Shown here piece after piece: positions 32,610 through 40,025 of a stretch of DNA of 64,000 nucleotides (the first letter of the stretch is position 1; each line of letters starts with the position of its first letter). The stretch spans positions 2,892,001 to 2,956,000 of the forward strand of contig NZ_OY775906.1 in NCBI RefSeq assembly GCF_963675065.1. Reading direction: 5' to 3'. The stretch comes from an uncultured Draconibacterium sp. Lineage in GTDB: Bacteria; Bacteroidota; Bacteroidia; Bacteroidales; Prolixibacteraceae. The position numbers and the translations under genes were made by a program. The notes under the pieces are model-generated. The model was given only the letters and a program-made list of their open reading frames with translations. It made no database searches and had not been told where the DNA came from.

Positions 32610-33335
32610 ATGAAAATCTTAAAATTTAAATTATTGGTAATTGTTAGCCTTATTCTTTTTTCCGCTTGTGAGAAAGAATACGATAGCTTTATAACGAAAA
32701 TTACCTATTTCCCAAGCATTACCTTTCAAGGACCTGCTTCTAGTATTTCCCCTGCGGGCGACCAATTTCTAACTATTCTGAAAGGTGAGACTTTTGTTGA
32801 TCCGGGAGTGATTGTTGCAATTGGCGACGAAATTGTTGAGGATTACGATATAACAGGTGATGTAGATGTAAATACAGTTGGAGTTTACACAATAACGTAC
32901 TCGAAGAAAAATGAGGATGGTTATGCAGCCTCTGCACGTCGTTACGTTGGGGTAATCGATCCGAATGTTGTAGGAAACGATTTTTCCGGTCAATACCAGC
33001 GTACCAATTACGGAGGCAACACAACTCCTTCAGGTATTTCTGAATGGACAAAGTTAGCTGAAGGACTTTATGCTCAGGATAATACAGGAGGTGTTCCGGA
33101 TAATGCAGGTTATGTATACAATGTATATGTATTTAATCTCGAAGGAAATAAAATATTTGTGCCTGAGCAAACAAATGCAATAGGTGGCGATATTTATTGT
33201 ACCTCAGGTAGTGGAGGTAATTCTCCTGACTTAATTGATTTTTTTCCAGGAGAAGTTGGCGAGATTGCTTACATCTGGGGAGTGAAAGGTACAGGCTACG
33301 GAACCAATACAAGAACTTTTACAAGAGTTGAATAA
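32610..33335 (+). CDS. SusCD-linked lipoprotein with Ig-like domain
   Basis: A 241-residue lipoprotein (L-I-L-F-S-A-C lipobox near 16-20). Residues about 55-115 resemble a bacterial Ig-like domain of the DUF5011/DUF5012 kind: G-E-T-F-V-D-P-G-V, then V-D-V-N-T-V-G-V-Y-T-I-T-Y, then a ...-R-Y-V-G-V end. The C-terminal 125 residues are Gly/Asn/Tyr-rich and unassigned. Proteins of this sort are common third members of SusCD operons and are thought to help bind ligand at the cell surface. The domain name is by recall. Confidence 0.75.
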   Translation: MKILKFKLLVIVSLILFSACEKEYDSFITKITYFPSITFQGPASSISPAGDQFLTILKGETFVDPGVIVAIGDEIVEDYDITGDVDVNTVGVYTITYSKKNEDGYAASARRYVGVIDPNVVGNDFSGQYQRTNYGGNTTPSGISEWTKLAEGLYAQDNTGGVPDNAGYVYNVYVFNLEGNKIFVPEQTNAIGGDIYCTSGSGGNSPDLIDFFPGEVGEIAYIWGVKGTGYGTNTRTFTRVE

Positions 33336-33349
33336 TAAAATAGTTAAAC

Positions 33350-33850
33350 ATGAGAAAATTAACATATTATATAGCAATTGTAGCATTAGTGCTATCAATT
33401 TCATCATGTGATGAAAAGGAGGATTTTGTGCAAATTAACTCATCCGTAGTTGAGGTTGCGGGCGAATGGTGGATCAACTACTCTACAGATGGCTACGAAT
33501 CAGGGTACTTAAAAACACTGACTTTTAACACATCATCTGACGACGGAAGTGAGATTTGGATTAGTGACGAAGGTAATTTCTGGGTTTACAAAGTAAAATG
33601 TCCTGTAAATACCGAAAACCTTACTTTTTCCGGAACGGATTTAGTTAGTGTAGCAACTTGGCAAGGAGAACCATATGATATCAAGATCAATATATCAAAT
33701 GGTAAAATCATAGAAGATGTAGTAGACAATCTTGCTTCAGGAGCTGTTGCCGATAGCATCTACTTCGAAATCGAATTTGAAGATGATCCGGGGACAATTT
33801 ATCAAGCTGCCGGTTTCCGTAAGACTGGATTTTTAGAAGATGAACATTAA
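33350..33850 (+). CDS. SusCD-linked lipid-binding-like lipoprotein
   Basis: A 166-residue lipoprotein (lipobox L-S-I-S-S-C at about 15-20) with a single beta-rich domain starting V-A-G-E-W-W-I-N-Y, consistent with a calycin-like barrel. It resembles the small putative lipid-binding proteins that follow SusC, SusD and an Ig-like lipoprotein in many Bacteroidota operons (Pfam Lipid_bd, by recall). Its ligand is unknown. It is the last gene before a strong terminator. Confidence 0.7.
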   Translation: MRKLTYYIAIVALVLSISSCDEKEDFVQINSSVVEVAGEWWINYSTDGYESGYLKTLTFNTSSDDGSEIWISDEGNFWVYKVKCPVNTENLTFSGTDLVSVATWQGEPYDIKINISNGKIIEDVVDNLASGAVADSIYFEIEFEDDPGTIYQAAGFRKTGFLEDEH

Positions 33851-33868
33851 TATCATTAATGCAATAAA

Positions 33869-33903
33869 TAGAAAAGGGTTGCCACACAGGCAGCCCTTTT
33901 CTA
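33869..33903. terminator. Bidirectional terminator after the SusCD operon
   Basis: A fifteen-pair stem (one G-T pair), TAGAAAAGGGTTGCC/GGCAGCCCTTTTCTA, with a five-base loop. It ends the plus-strand SusCD operon. Its right arm overlaps the stop codon of the convergent minus-strand lipoprotein gene, so it may serve both transcripts. Confidence 0.88.
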
Positions 33904-34611
33904 TTCCGGAAATTCATGAATCCGGCTAAATTTTCGTTCCACCTTGTTTTCCGAGTTTAATAGTTTCAGGGTAATCGTATTTTCGTTAAAATCAATTGCC
34001 CAAAAATCTCTGTTCAAATTGTCTCCGTAGGGAATCAACTCCACTTCAGGTTTGTGTCCGTGCACATTGTAAACACCACGAACTCTTCCTTTGCCGGAGC
34101 GAATATCAAAACGGCCATCCCAACGAAAAAAAATACTGGCTTTGCCTACTTTGGCATCTTCTACTCCGAAATAAACGCCATCGCCAACCACATCCTCCAG
34201 TTTCCATAAACCAAGAAGTTGGTCGCCAAAAGTGGCAGGCAAATGAGCAGAGCGTTTTAACAGTACTTCAACGTTCTGTCCCTCTTCATTTCTTGTCCAG
34301 ATCATTTGATCCTTTTCCAAAGTCACTTTAAACGGCTCGGCCGGATCTTTTATGCCATTTTCGTTTACAACCGATAACTCATGCGCCTCTTCATCAAGGT
34401 TCCATCTTCCGTATGAATGTTGCAACCAACCATTCCCCGATTGTTGTGTATGATCTGAATTAAACCTTGTCCAACGTGCATTTGGAGTCATCTCCTGATC
34501 TCCTATGTTAACTTTTTCAACTACCCAAAGCCCTTCAATGTTGGGTTTATCCGTGCAGCTAACAAATGCAAATATTGCAACAATGGCTACAAAATAAATC
34601 ATCTTTTTCAT
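33901..34611 (-). CDS. Lipocalin-like lipoprotein, function unknown
   Basis: A 236-residue lipoprotein (lipobox F-A-F-V-S-C at about 14-19). Two halves each begin with a G-L-W motif followed by beta-strand-like sequence (I-E-G-L-W-V-V-E-K-V near 25 and L-L-G-L-W-K-L-E-D-V near 134), which suggests two lipocalin-type units or one duplicated domain. No catalytic motif is seen. It ends inside the shared terminator with the SusCD operon. Confidence 0.7.
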   Translation of the reverse strand: MKKMIYFVAIVAIFAFVSCTDKPNIEGLWVVEKVNIGDQEMTPNARWTRFNSDHTQQSGNGWLQHSYGRWNLDEEAHELSVVNENGIKDPAEPFKVTLEKDQMIWTRNEEGQNVEVLLKRSAHLPATFGDQLLGLWKLEDVVGDGVYFGVEDAKVGKASIFFRWDGRFDIRSGKGRVRGVYNVHGHKPEVELIPYGDNLNRDFWAIDFNENTITLKLLNSENKVERKFSRIHEFPE

Positions 34612-34710
34612 TGCCCTTTTTTAGTTATCTATAACCCTTAAGGACAAGCTTTTGTTGCGATTCAAAAAGTTTTGGGGACGCTAGTATGTTTAAGGCGGAA
34701 ATGCCAGCTC

Positions 34711-35109
34711 CTAATTAGCCGACTGAGTTACTTTAATATGGTCGAAATAATCGCCGGCCTCTAATTCAATGAGAAGTTCGCGATCAGTATCATCAGTATT
34801 TTCGCTCATCGTAATATAAATCTCGGTGATATTTTTTCGCTCGATTGTAAATTCTGGCTCTTCAATTGTAAAATTATTAGAAAAAGTATCCTGATCTTCA
34901 AGGTTTAGATATTCATCATTAAATTTAATACTAACTATCCACCACCAATCGCCTTCAGTTGTTATGGTTACCGAATTTTCACTGGCATCAAATTCAACTT
35001 CTTTTTGAGATAGTTTGATGTTATCATCCCAAATTCCAATGGGTGAATCTTTATCTTTTGAACACGAAAGAATTGTGAATAAACTAAGTAGTAAAAGCAA
35101 CTTCTTCAT
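34711..35109 (-). CDS. Small lipoprotein with BACON-like domain
   Basis: A 132-residue lipoprotein (L-F-T-I-L-S-C lipobox near 10-16). The mature part reads like one BACON-type immunoglobulin domain: L-S-Q-K-E-V-E-F-D-A-S-E-N at the start, a T-T-E-G-D-W-W-W-I centre and a closing D-H-I-K-V-T-Q-S strand. BACON domains are found on Bacteroidota surface proteins and are thought to bind mucin or polysaccharide or act as spacers. Single gene; role unknown. Confidence 0.7.
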   Translation of the reverse strand: MKKLLLLLSLFTILSCSKDKDSPIGIWDDNIKLSQKEVEFDASENSVTITTEGDWWWIVSIKFNDEYLNLEDQDTFSNNFTIEEPEFTIERKNITEIYITMSENTDDTDRELLIELEAGDYFDHIKVTQSAN

Positions 35110-35186
35110 AACAGCAAAATTTGAGTTTTATGTTTATTACATGATGAAGGTAAAACTGAATTGGTTGCGTAAGCCTGAAGAAGTTT

Positions 35187-35747
35187 TTAATAATCGCGTG
35201 GATCGTCTTCAACAATAGCGTAATGGTAATTGTCTTTCCACTCTCCGCGAATGGGCAAAATTTTTCGGCGTAGTCCTTCGCGGGTCATTCCAATTTTTTC
35301 CAGCACTTTTACTGATTTTTTGTTTTCAGTGGCTACACCTGCCTCCACTTTGTGTAAGCCAAAAGTGTCAAAACCTAGCAGAACCAGTTTTTTTACAAGT
35401 TCTGTTGCATAACCTTTTCCCCAATAAACAGGATCGAGTTTGTAGTAAATCTCACCGAGCTTAAACTTATTATTCGACAACGAAAATCCGGCCACTCCGA
35501 TAAAAGCTCCTGTTTCTTTTAATACTACTTTCCACATGTAAGAACTTCGCGGAGTTTTGCTTTTAGCCTCCAACTGTTGTTGTAAAAATTGCTCAGTGTC
35601 TTTTATCGATGTTGGGATGCCAAGCGTATTATATTCATCCACCTCGGGAATAGAATGCAGCCGATGAAGTTTTTCAAGGTCTTCCATTTCAATCTCCGAT
35701 AAAATCAGCCGTTCGGTTTCTATTGTATGTATTTCTGAATTACTCAT
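35187..35747 (-). CDS. GNAT N-acetyltransferase of the RimJ/RimL type
   Basis: A 186-residue acetyltransferase. It begins with I-E-T-E-R-L-I-L-S-E and has Y-Y-K-L-D-P-V-Y-W-G-K-G-Y-A-T-E (acetyl-CoA loop), L-H-K-V-E-A-G-V-A-T-E-N-K-K-S and V-L-E-K-I-G-M-T-R-E-G. These are the marks of the RimJ/RimL-like group, which acetylates ribosomal protein N-termini or small molecules. It follows the cyclophilin gene by 10 nt on the same strand, so the two are probably co-transcribed. Confidence 0.88.
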   Translation of the reverse strand: MSNSEIHTIETERLILSEIEMEDLEKLHRLHSIPEVDEYNTLGIPTSIKDTEQFLQQQLEAKSKTPRSSYMWKVVLKETGAFIGVAGFSLSNNKFKLGEIYYKLDPVYWGKGYATELVKKLVLLGFDTFGLHKVEAGVATENKKSVKVLEKIGMTREGLRRKILPIRGEWKDNYHYAIVEDDPRDY

Positions 35748-35757
35748 TCTTTCATTT

Positions 35758-36336
35758 TTACTGCACCCGCATTTCTTTAATCTTCACTTTCTCCACGAGC
35801 GTTTGCTGCTCATCCTTTTGTTGCTGAATTTTGCGAACCACATCCATTCCGGAAACTACCTGGCCAAAAGCTGCAAAACCCTGTCCATCGGGATTTCGTT
35901 TACCGCCAAAATCCAATTCCGGCTGATTGTCCACACAAATAAAAAACTCAGTTGATGCTGTTCCCGGCTCCATTCGCGCCATTGACAATGTGCCGTCCAG
36001 ATGTTTTAAACCTGTTGTTTCTGTTGTTTCGTGTGCGATTGGTTTTATGGTCTCAAAGCGCGGCTCGGTGTAAATTCCTCCCTGTATTACATCTATTTTC
36101 ACGTCGTTATTGGGCTGATTATCCATACGAACCACCCTGTAAAACAAAGCATTTTTATACGTATTGTTTTCTACATGATTCAGAAAATTTTTAGCAGTAA
36201 CCGGCGCATTTATTGTATCAATTTCAACAATTATTTCACCCAGTGAAGTTTGCATTTTTACACGAGGCAGGTTCTGAGCAGCTGCATGACACGCTATTAC
36301 TACTACAGTAATAAAAAAGATTATGGTTTTCCTCAT
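35758..36336 (-). CDS. Exported cyclophilin-type peptidyl-prolyl isomerase
   Basis: A 192-residue protein with a signal peptide (hydrophobic 5-18, cleavage near A20) and one cyclophilin domain: G-E-I-I-V-E-I-D, A-P-V-T-A-K-N-F-L-N-H-V, F-Y-R-V-V, G-T-L-S-M-A-R, S-T-E-F-F-I-C and F-A-A-F-G-Q-V-V-S-G-M-D-V-V. It should speed proline isomerisation during folding of periplasmic or outer-membrane proteins. A full consensus promoter lies upstream at 36370-36401 on the minus strand. Confidence 0.92.
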   Translation of the reverse strand: MRKTIIFFITVVVIACHAAAQNLPRVKMQTSLGEIIVEIDTINAPVTAKNFLNHVENNTYKNALFYRVVRMDNQPNNDVKIDVIQGGIYTEPRFETIKPIAHETTETTGLKHLDGTLSMARMEPGTASTEFFICVDNQPELDFGGKRNPDGQGFAAFGQVVSGMDVVRKIQQQKDEQQTLVEKVKIKEMRVQ

Positions 36337-36369
36337 AATTTATGTTGAAGATTATTTTTTACTTGCAAC

Positions 36370-36401
36370 CAAATGTACAAAAAACGTATTTGGGAAACCA
36401 A
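36370..36401 (-). promoter_or_regulatory. Promoter of the cyclophilin gene
   Basis: On the minus strand TTG (36399-36401) and TACATTTG (36370-36377) are 21 bp apart, and the -7 box ends 34 bp before the ATG. It overlaps the region just 5' of the plus-strand S37 peptidase gene, which argues for the later start of that gene. Confidence 0.6.
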
Positions 36402-36429
36402 AACAAAAGAATATTACAAAATAAAGCTC

Positions 36430-37731
36430 ATGAAGAAATTTCAAATCTTGCTGGTTTTGTTGTTGCTTTCAGCAGTAACTTTTTCGCAAAACGCGCTAAA
36501 AGCCTTTCTCGAAAATCAACCTGAGGTAAAAAGTGTTGAACAAATGGACTGCACCGATTTTTTTGCAGTCAAATACAAAATTATGGTAGAGCAGCCTGTT
36601 GATCATTCCGATCCGTCAAAAGGGACATTTCTACAGCGGGCATTGATCGCCGACAAAGGCCTTGACCAGCCTGTAGTTTTTATAACCGAAGGCTACAACG
36701 GCGGTTATTCCGAGAACCCACATTATATAAATGAGCTTTGTCCGATATTGGGTGCGAACCAAATTTGTATGGACCACCGTTATTTTGGCGAATCGATGCC
36801 GGAACCTTTAAACTGGGATTACCTTACAGTGCGCAATGCCGCTGCCGATCATCATCATATCATTCAGATGATGAAAAAATATTATTCGGGAAAATGGATA
36901 AGCACCGGCATTAGCAAAGGCGGGCAAACAACAGTTTATCACCGCTGGCTTTACCCCAACGATGTTGATGTTTCGGTACCGTATGTGGGGCCATTGAACT
37001 TTGGTGTTGAAGATGGACGCCATGAGCCGTTTATTGCCAATACCACAGGCACGCCGGAAGGCCGTGCAAAAGTAAGGGCATTTCAACTACAAATTCTTAA
37101 AAATCGGGAGACTTATCTACCTTTGCTTGAGCAGTATTGCAAGGATCAGAATCTGCATCCTCTGCTAAACAACAACGAAATGCTGGATTATATAGTGCTG
37201 GAATTCTCCTATGGCTTTTGGCAGTACGATAATTCGTTGGATGATATTCCGGCATTGGATGCACCGGCAAATGAGTTGTTTGCAGAGTTGGTTAAAGTAT
37301 CGTCGCCCATTTACCTGGCGAGTGAAGGTGTGGACATTTTTAAATCGTTTTATGTGCAGGCGGCGCGCGAACTGGGTTATTACGGTTACGATGTAAAACC
37401 GTTTAAAGACTTTTTATCAATTAAAAGTGCAGAAGGCTGGCTGAACCGCATTTACCTTCCCGAGCTGGATATTAAATACAACAAAAAGACAGCTAAAGAG
37501 GTCGAAAAATTCATCAAAAAAACCGATGCTAAAATGCTGTTTATCTATGGAGAGTGGGATCCGTGGTCGGCTTCGGCATTTGAAGTTCCGAATAAACCTA
37601 ATTTCCTGAAAATTGTAAAACCAAAAGGGAGTCACAATACACGAATCGGGAATTTACCAGAAGAACAAAAACAGCAGGTTAAAGATACGCTTGAAGACTG
37701 GCTGGATATGGAAGTGAATATTGAAATGTAA
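36430..37731 (+). CDS. Secreted S37-type serine peptidase (tripeptidyl aminopeptidase-like)
   Basis: A 433-residue protein with a signal peptide (1-19) and an alpha/beta-hydrolase fold of the peptidase S37 kind. These enzymes remove proline-containing tri- or tetrapeptides from N-termini. Visible residues: E-G-Y-N-G-G-Y near 87-93, M-D-H-R-Y-F-G-E-S, the nucleophile elbow G-I-S-K-G-G with Ser162, the acid in I-Y-G-E-W-D-P-W, and the His in G-S-H-N-T-R-I. The ATG at 36430 opens the signal peptide; an upstream in-frame ATG at 36373 would add a charged tail and overlap the promoter of the divergent cyclophilin gene. Confidence 0.85.
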   Translation: MKKFQILLVLLLLSAVTFSQNALKAFLENQPEVKSVEQMDCTDFFAVKYKIMVEQPVDHSDPSKGTFLQRALIADKGLDQPVVFITEGYNGGYSENPHYINELCPILGANQICMDHRYFGESMPEPLNWDYLTVRNAAADHHHIIQMMKKYYSGKWISTGISKGGQTTVYHRWLYPNDVDVSVPYVGPLNFGVEDGRHEPFIANTTGTPEGRAKVRAFQLQILKNRETYLPLLEQYCKDQNLHPLLNNNEMLDYIVLEFSYGFWQYDNSLDDIPALDAPANELFAELVKVSSPIYLASEGVDIFKSFYVQAARELGYYGYDVKPFKDFLSIKSAEGWLNRIYLPELDIKYNKKTAKEVEKFIKKTDAKMLFIYGEWDPWSASAFEVPNKPNFLKIVKPKGSHNTRIGNLPEEQKQQVKDTLEDWLDMEVNIEM

Positions 37732-37765
37732 AATTACAGATTGAGCGAGGTCGAAAGACAAATCA

Positions 37766-37785
37766 CCAGACTTCGCCCAGTCTGG
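37766..37785. terminator. Hairpin between convergent genes
   Basis: CCAGACT and AGTCTGG form a seven-pair stem with a six-base loop between the S37 peptidase and the EamA transporter genes. The T-run is poor (CTTTC), so termination is less certain than at other sites. Confidence 0.5.
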
Positions 37786-37789
37786 CTTT

Positions 37790-38701
37790 CTACAAAAAGA
37801 ACATGGCCACACCTCCAACGGTTATTACCGCTCCAAGAATTTCTTTCCAGTTCACCTTTTCTTTAAACAATAAAATAGACGGTCCGATAATTAGTACCGG
37901 AACAATTGCCATCAGTGTTGCTGCAATACCTGCTTGCGTATGTTGAACCGCCAATAGCGAAAAAGACACACCAAGGAAAGGGCCAAAAAAAGCTCCCAGC
38001 GTAATGCGTTTCATCGCTGAGTTATTTTTTAAAGCGGCCCAAACGCGTGGCCAACGCTTGATAAAAACAAAGAGAATAGAGAAACCAACAATACCTGCCA
38101 GTATCCTTATCTGTGTAGCTGAGAAAGCATCATAATCGCCCATTCCTTTTTTGCTGATTACCAAACCGGCTGCCTGCCCCATGGCACCACCCAAAGCCAG
38201 CAGAATTCCTTTTATGGGATACGACGATTTAAACCTTCGGATTTTAACACCATTCTCTTCCGATTTCTCTCGTTTCAGTATAACGATAATTATCCCGGTC
38301 ATAGTAACGGACATTCCCAACCAACTTTGTGGCGCAAGAACCTCGCCCAAAAGCAGCCAGCCAATAAGTGCGGCAAAAGGTGGCGCCAGCGCCATTAACA
38401 ACATAGCAATTCGTGCGCCTATCAAAACAAACGACTGGAAAAGCAATAAGTCGCCGATGACAAAACCAACCAAACCGGAAAAAGCCAGCCATTTCCAGGC
38501 ATACATGCTTGCGTCGGTTGGGAAAAACAATCCCCGTGCAACCCAACTATAGGTACCAACAAGGAAAAAAGCGATAACCAAACGTATGAGATTAACCGCG
38601 AGCGAACCAACCTTTTTCCCGGCCGATTCGAATGCCAGCGATGTTACTGTCCAAAATACGGCAGTCAATACACCGGCTATTTCTCCAAAATGATTTTGCA
38701 T
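37790..38701 (-). CDS. EamA family (DMT superfamily) transporter
   Basis: A 303-residue inner-membrane protein with ten hydrophobic segments arranged as two EamA repeats of five. The conserved late-repeat phrases are present: L-L-L-G-E-V-L-A-P-Q-S-W-L-G (first repeat, about 113-126) and L-L-F-K-E-K-V-N-W-K-E-I-L-G-A (second, about 277-291). DMT exporters of this group move amino acids, nucleotides or other metabolites outward; the substrate cannot be read. A -7-like TACATTTG lies only four bases before the ATG, so the mRNA may be leaderless. Confidence 0.9.
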   Translation of the reverse strand: MQNHFGEIAGVLTAVFWTVTSLAFESAGKKVGSLAVNLIRLVIAFFLVGTYSWVARGLFFPTDASMYAWKWLAFSGLVGFVIGDLLLFQSFVLIGARIAMLLMALAPPFAALIGWLLLGEVLAPQSWLGMSVTMTGIIIVILKREKSEENGVKIRRFKSSYPIKGILLALGGAMGQAAGLVISKKGMGDYDAFSATQIRILAGIVGFSILFVFIKRWPRVWAALKNNSAMKRITLGAFFGPFLGVSFSLLAVQHTQAGIAATLMAIVPVLIIGPSILLFKEKVNWKEILGAVITVGGVAMFFL

Positions 38702-38776
38702 GCGGCAAATGTACTAAATACCACCAATGTATTTACCGATTTCTTTTAGTTGAAAAAGATCAGTAGAAACACAAAA

Positions 38777-38807
38777 AAAGATCCTGACATAAACGCCAGG
38801 ATCTTTT
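38777..38807 (-). terminator. Intrinsic terminator upstream of the EamA gene
   Basis: Arms AAAAGATCCTG and CAGGATCTTTT (eleven pairs) flank a nine-base loop. On the minus strand the stem is followed by a further run of T. It lies between two divergent genes, so it does not end either of them. Confidence 0.8.
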
Positions 38808-38940
38808 CCTCTTCTCTAGTCCTAAGAAAACAACTTAAAATTAGTCACACATTCATAATTGGTCCTCCTCCTCTTACTTCATCACAACTTAACCAATTAC
38901 TTTAACAATTCTAATCTTCAATACTCTTATAGTTTGTAAT
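38777..38940 (-). ncRNA. Candidate small RNA or micro-ORF transcript
   Basis: On the minus strand a consensus promoter (38943-38975) is followed about 130 nt later by a strong terminator (38777-38807), with no ordinary gene between. The predicted transcript contains arms TAATTGGT/ACCAATTA (38892-38899 and 38856-38863) that enclose a perfect AGGAGGAGGA Shine-Dalgarno-like stretch. That stretch is placed seven bases before ATG-AAT-GTG-TGA (38856 down to 38845). It could be a regulatory RNA, or a leader that regulates the EamA gene 75 bp further on. Confidence 0.35.
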
Positions 38941-38942
38941 TA

Positions 38943-38975
38943 CAAATGTATATTCAAAATAAGAAACAGCACCAA
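38943..38975 (-). promoter_or_regulatory. Promoter of the candidate small transcript
   Basis: On the minus strand TTG (38973-38975, within TTTTGG) and TACATTTG (38943-38950) are separated by 22 bp, a full match to the Bacteroidota promoter pattern. Confidence 0.5.
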
Positions 38976-39142
38976 AACTATTGCTGAATTAGACAGCCCA
39001 AATCACTGAATTTTAACTTCTTATTTTCTGATTCCCAATTAAGTCCTCGTTACATCGGGTAACATAAAAATCAAATTATTATGGCACCCGATACAGAAAA
39101 TATTCATAATTTTACTTCAACATCTTCCACTAACTAAAACCT

Positions 39143-39964
39143 ATGAGATACACAGCTTTCATTTCCTTGCTATTTATTTTGCTGGTGGCATGCGAAAAAG
39201 ACGAATATCCGGGCGTGATTCGGGGGAATGTTCTGCTAACCGATCATTATGACTCATTTCCAATTAAAGCATACGACGATAACAGTGGAATTATAATCAC
39301 CTTAAGTGATATAAATGGCACAATTACAAAAACGCTTTCGGATGAAGAGGGCAACTACGAACTGCTAAATATAAGGCCGGGAGAATTCAAATTACGTTTT
39401 GAAAAAGACAGTTTTTCATTTTATGAGATTTTTGATATTAATATTGAAGGTGCGGACACCATCGATCTCACCTATTCCGTTAACCAACACAAATTGGTTC
39501 GTTTGCTGAAATTGCAACCTCTCACTTTCAAAACAGTTAAAGCTCCCTATATCAGTTCTTATAAAGGAGGAATACAAAACGGACCGTATGAAGGCCAGTT
39601 TGGTTTGATTTACGACATTGTAACCGAAATAGAACAATCAAGATCATTCGGATGTGTCGCATTTATTAGTACTGAGGAAGACGTAGATTACATGAACTAC
39701 CAAATGGCAATTGGCTGTAGTAATATGAGTAGATATTATATCGAGAACAGAATCTTAGAATTCAATTTTCATGATCTTGACCGCGAGCTGTTTCCCTTGA
39801 GTACGAAAATTTACATCCATTATTATCCGGTCGATGGTGGTCCTGTAATTTACGATCCATGGTTAGACAGGAAAAAATACTGTACCATGCATTTTAATAA
39901 CAGCAAAAAAGTTTCTTTTACCATTCCCGGTAATTCCATGTATTACGACGGTTCTCCTCTGTAA
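39143..39964 (+). CDS. Lipoprotein with carboxypeptidase-regulatory-like domain
   Basis: A 273-residue lipoprotein (L-L-V-A-C lipobox at 13-17). Residues about 24-110 look like one CarboxypepD_reg/SpaA-type beta-sandwich: G-V-I-R-G-N-V, G-I-I-I-T-L-S-D, T-L-S-D-E-E-G-N-Y-E-L-L-N-I-R-P-G, and a closing I-D-L-T-Y. The remaining 160 residues are unassigned. Probably a surface protein of unknown role. A terminator follows its stop codon. Confidence 0.75.
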   Translation: MRYTAFISLLFILLVACEKDEYPGVIRGNVLLTDHYDSFPIKAYDDNSGIIITLSDINGTITKTLSDEEGNYELLNIRPGEFKLRFEKDSFSFYEIFDINIEGADTIDLTYSVNQHKLVRLLKLQPLTFKTVKAPYISSYKGGIQNGPYEGQFGLIYDIVTEIEQSRSFGCVAFISTEEDVDYMNYQMAIGCSNMSRYYIENRILEFNFHDLDRELFPLSTKIYIHYYPVDGGPVIYDPWLDRKKYCTMHFNNSKKVSFTIPGNSMYYDGSPL

Positions 39965-40006
39965 AAAAAAAACCATTCCCCGTAAACTGAGGAATGGTTA
40001 CTTTTT
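39964..40006. terminator. Bidirectional terminator
   Basis: AACCATTCC (39971-39979) and GGAATGGTT (39991-39999) flanked by an A-run on the left and T-rich sequence on the right, between convergent genes. Confidence 0.82.
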
Positions 40007-40025
40007 TATAAATAACTACTATTTA

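Larger units (their letters stand above)
38702..39142. other. Divergent intergenic region
   Basis: Between the EamA gene and the lipoprotein gene at 39143. Besides the minus-strand promoter-terminator unit (38777-38975), it holds a seven-base inverted pair ATCGGGT/ACCCGAT (39054-39060, 39086-39092). No additional coding frame was accepted. Confidence 0.45.

Noticed and set aside
36373..36429. Upstream start codon for the S37 peptidase
   Set aside because: It would place a lysine-rich tail before the signal peptide and overlaps the consensus promoter of the divergent cyclophilin gene.
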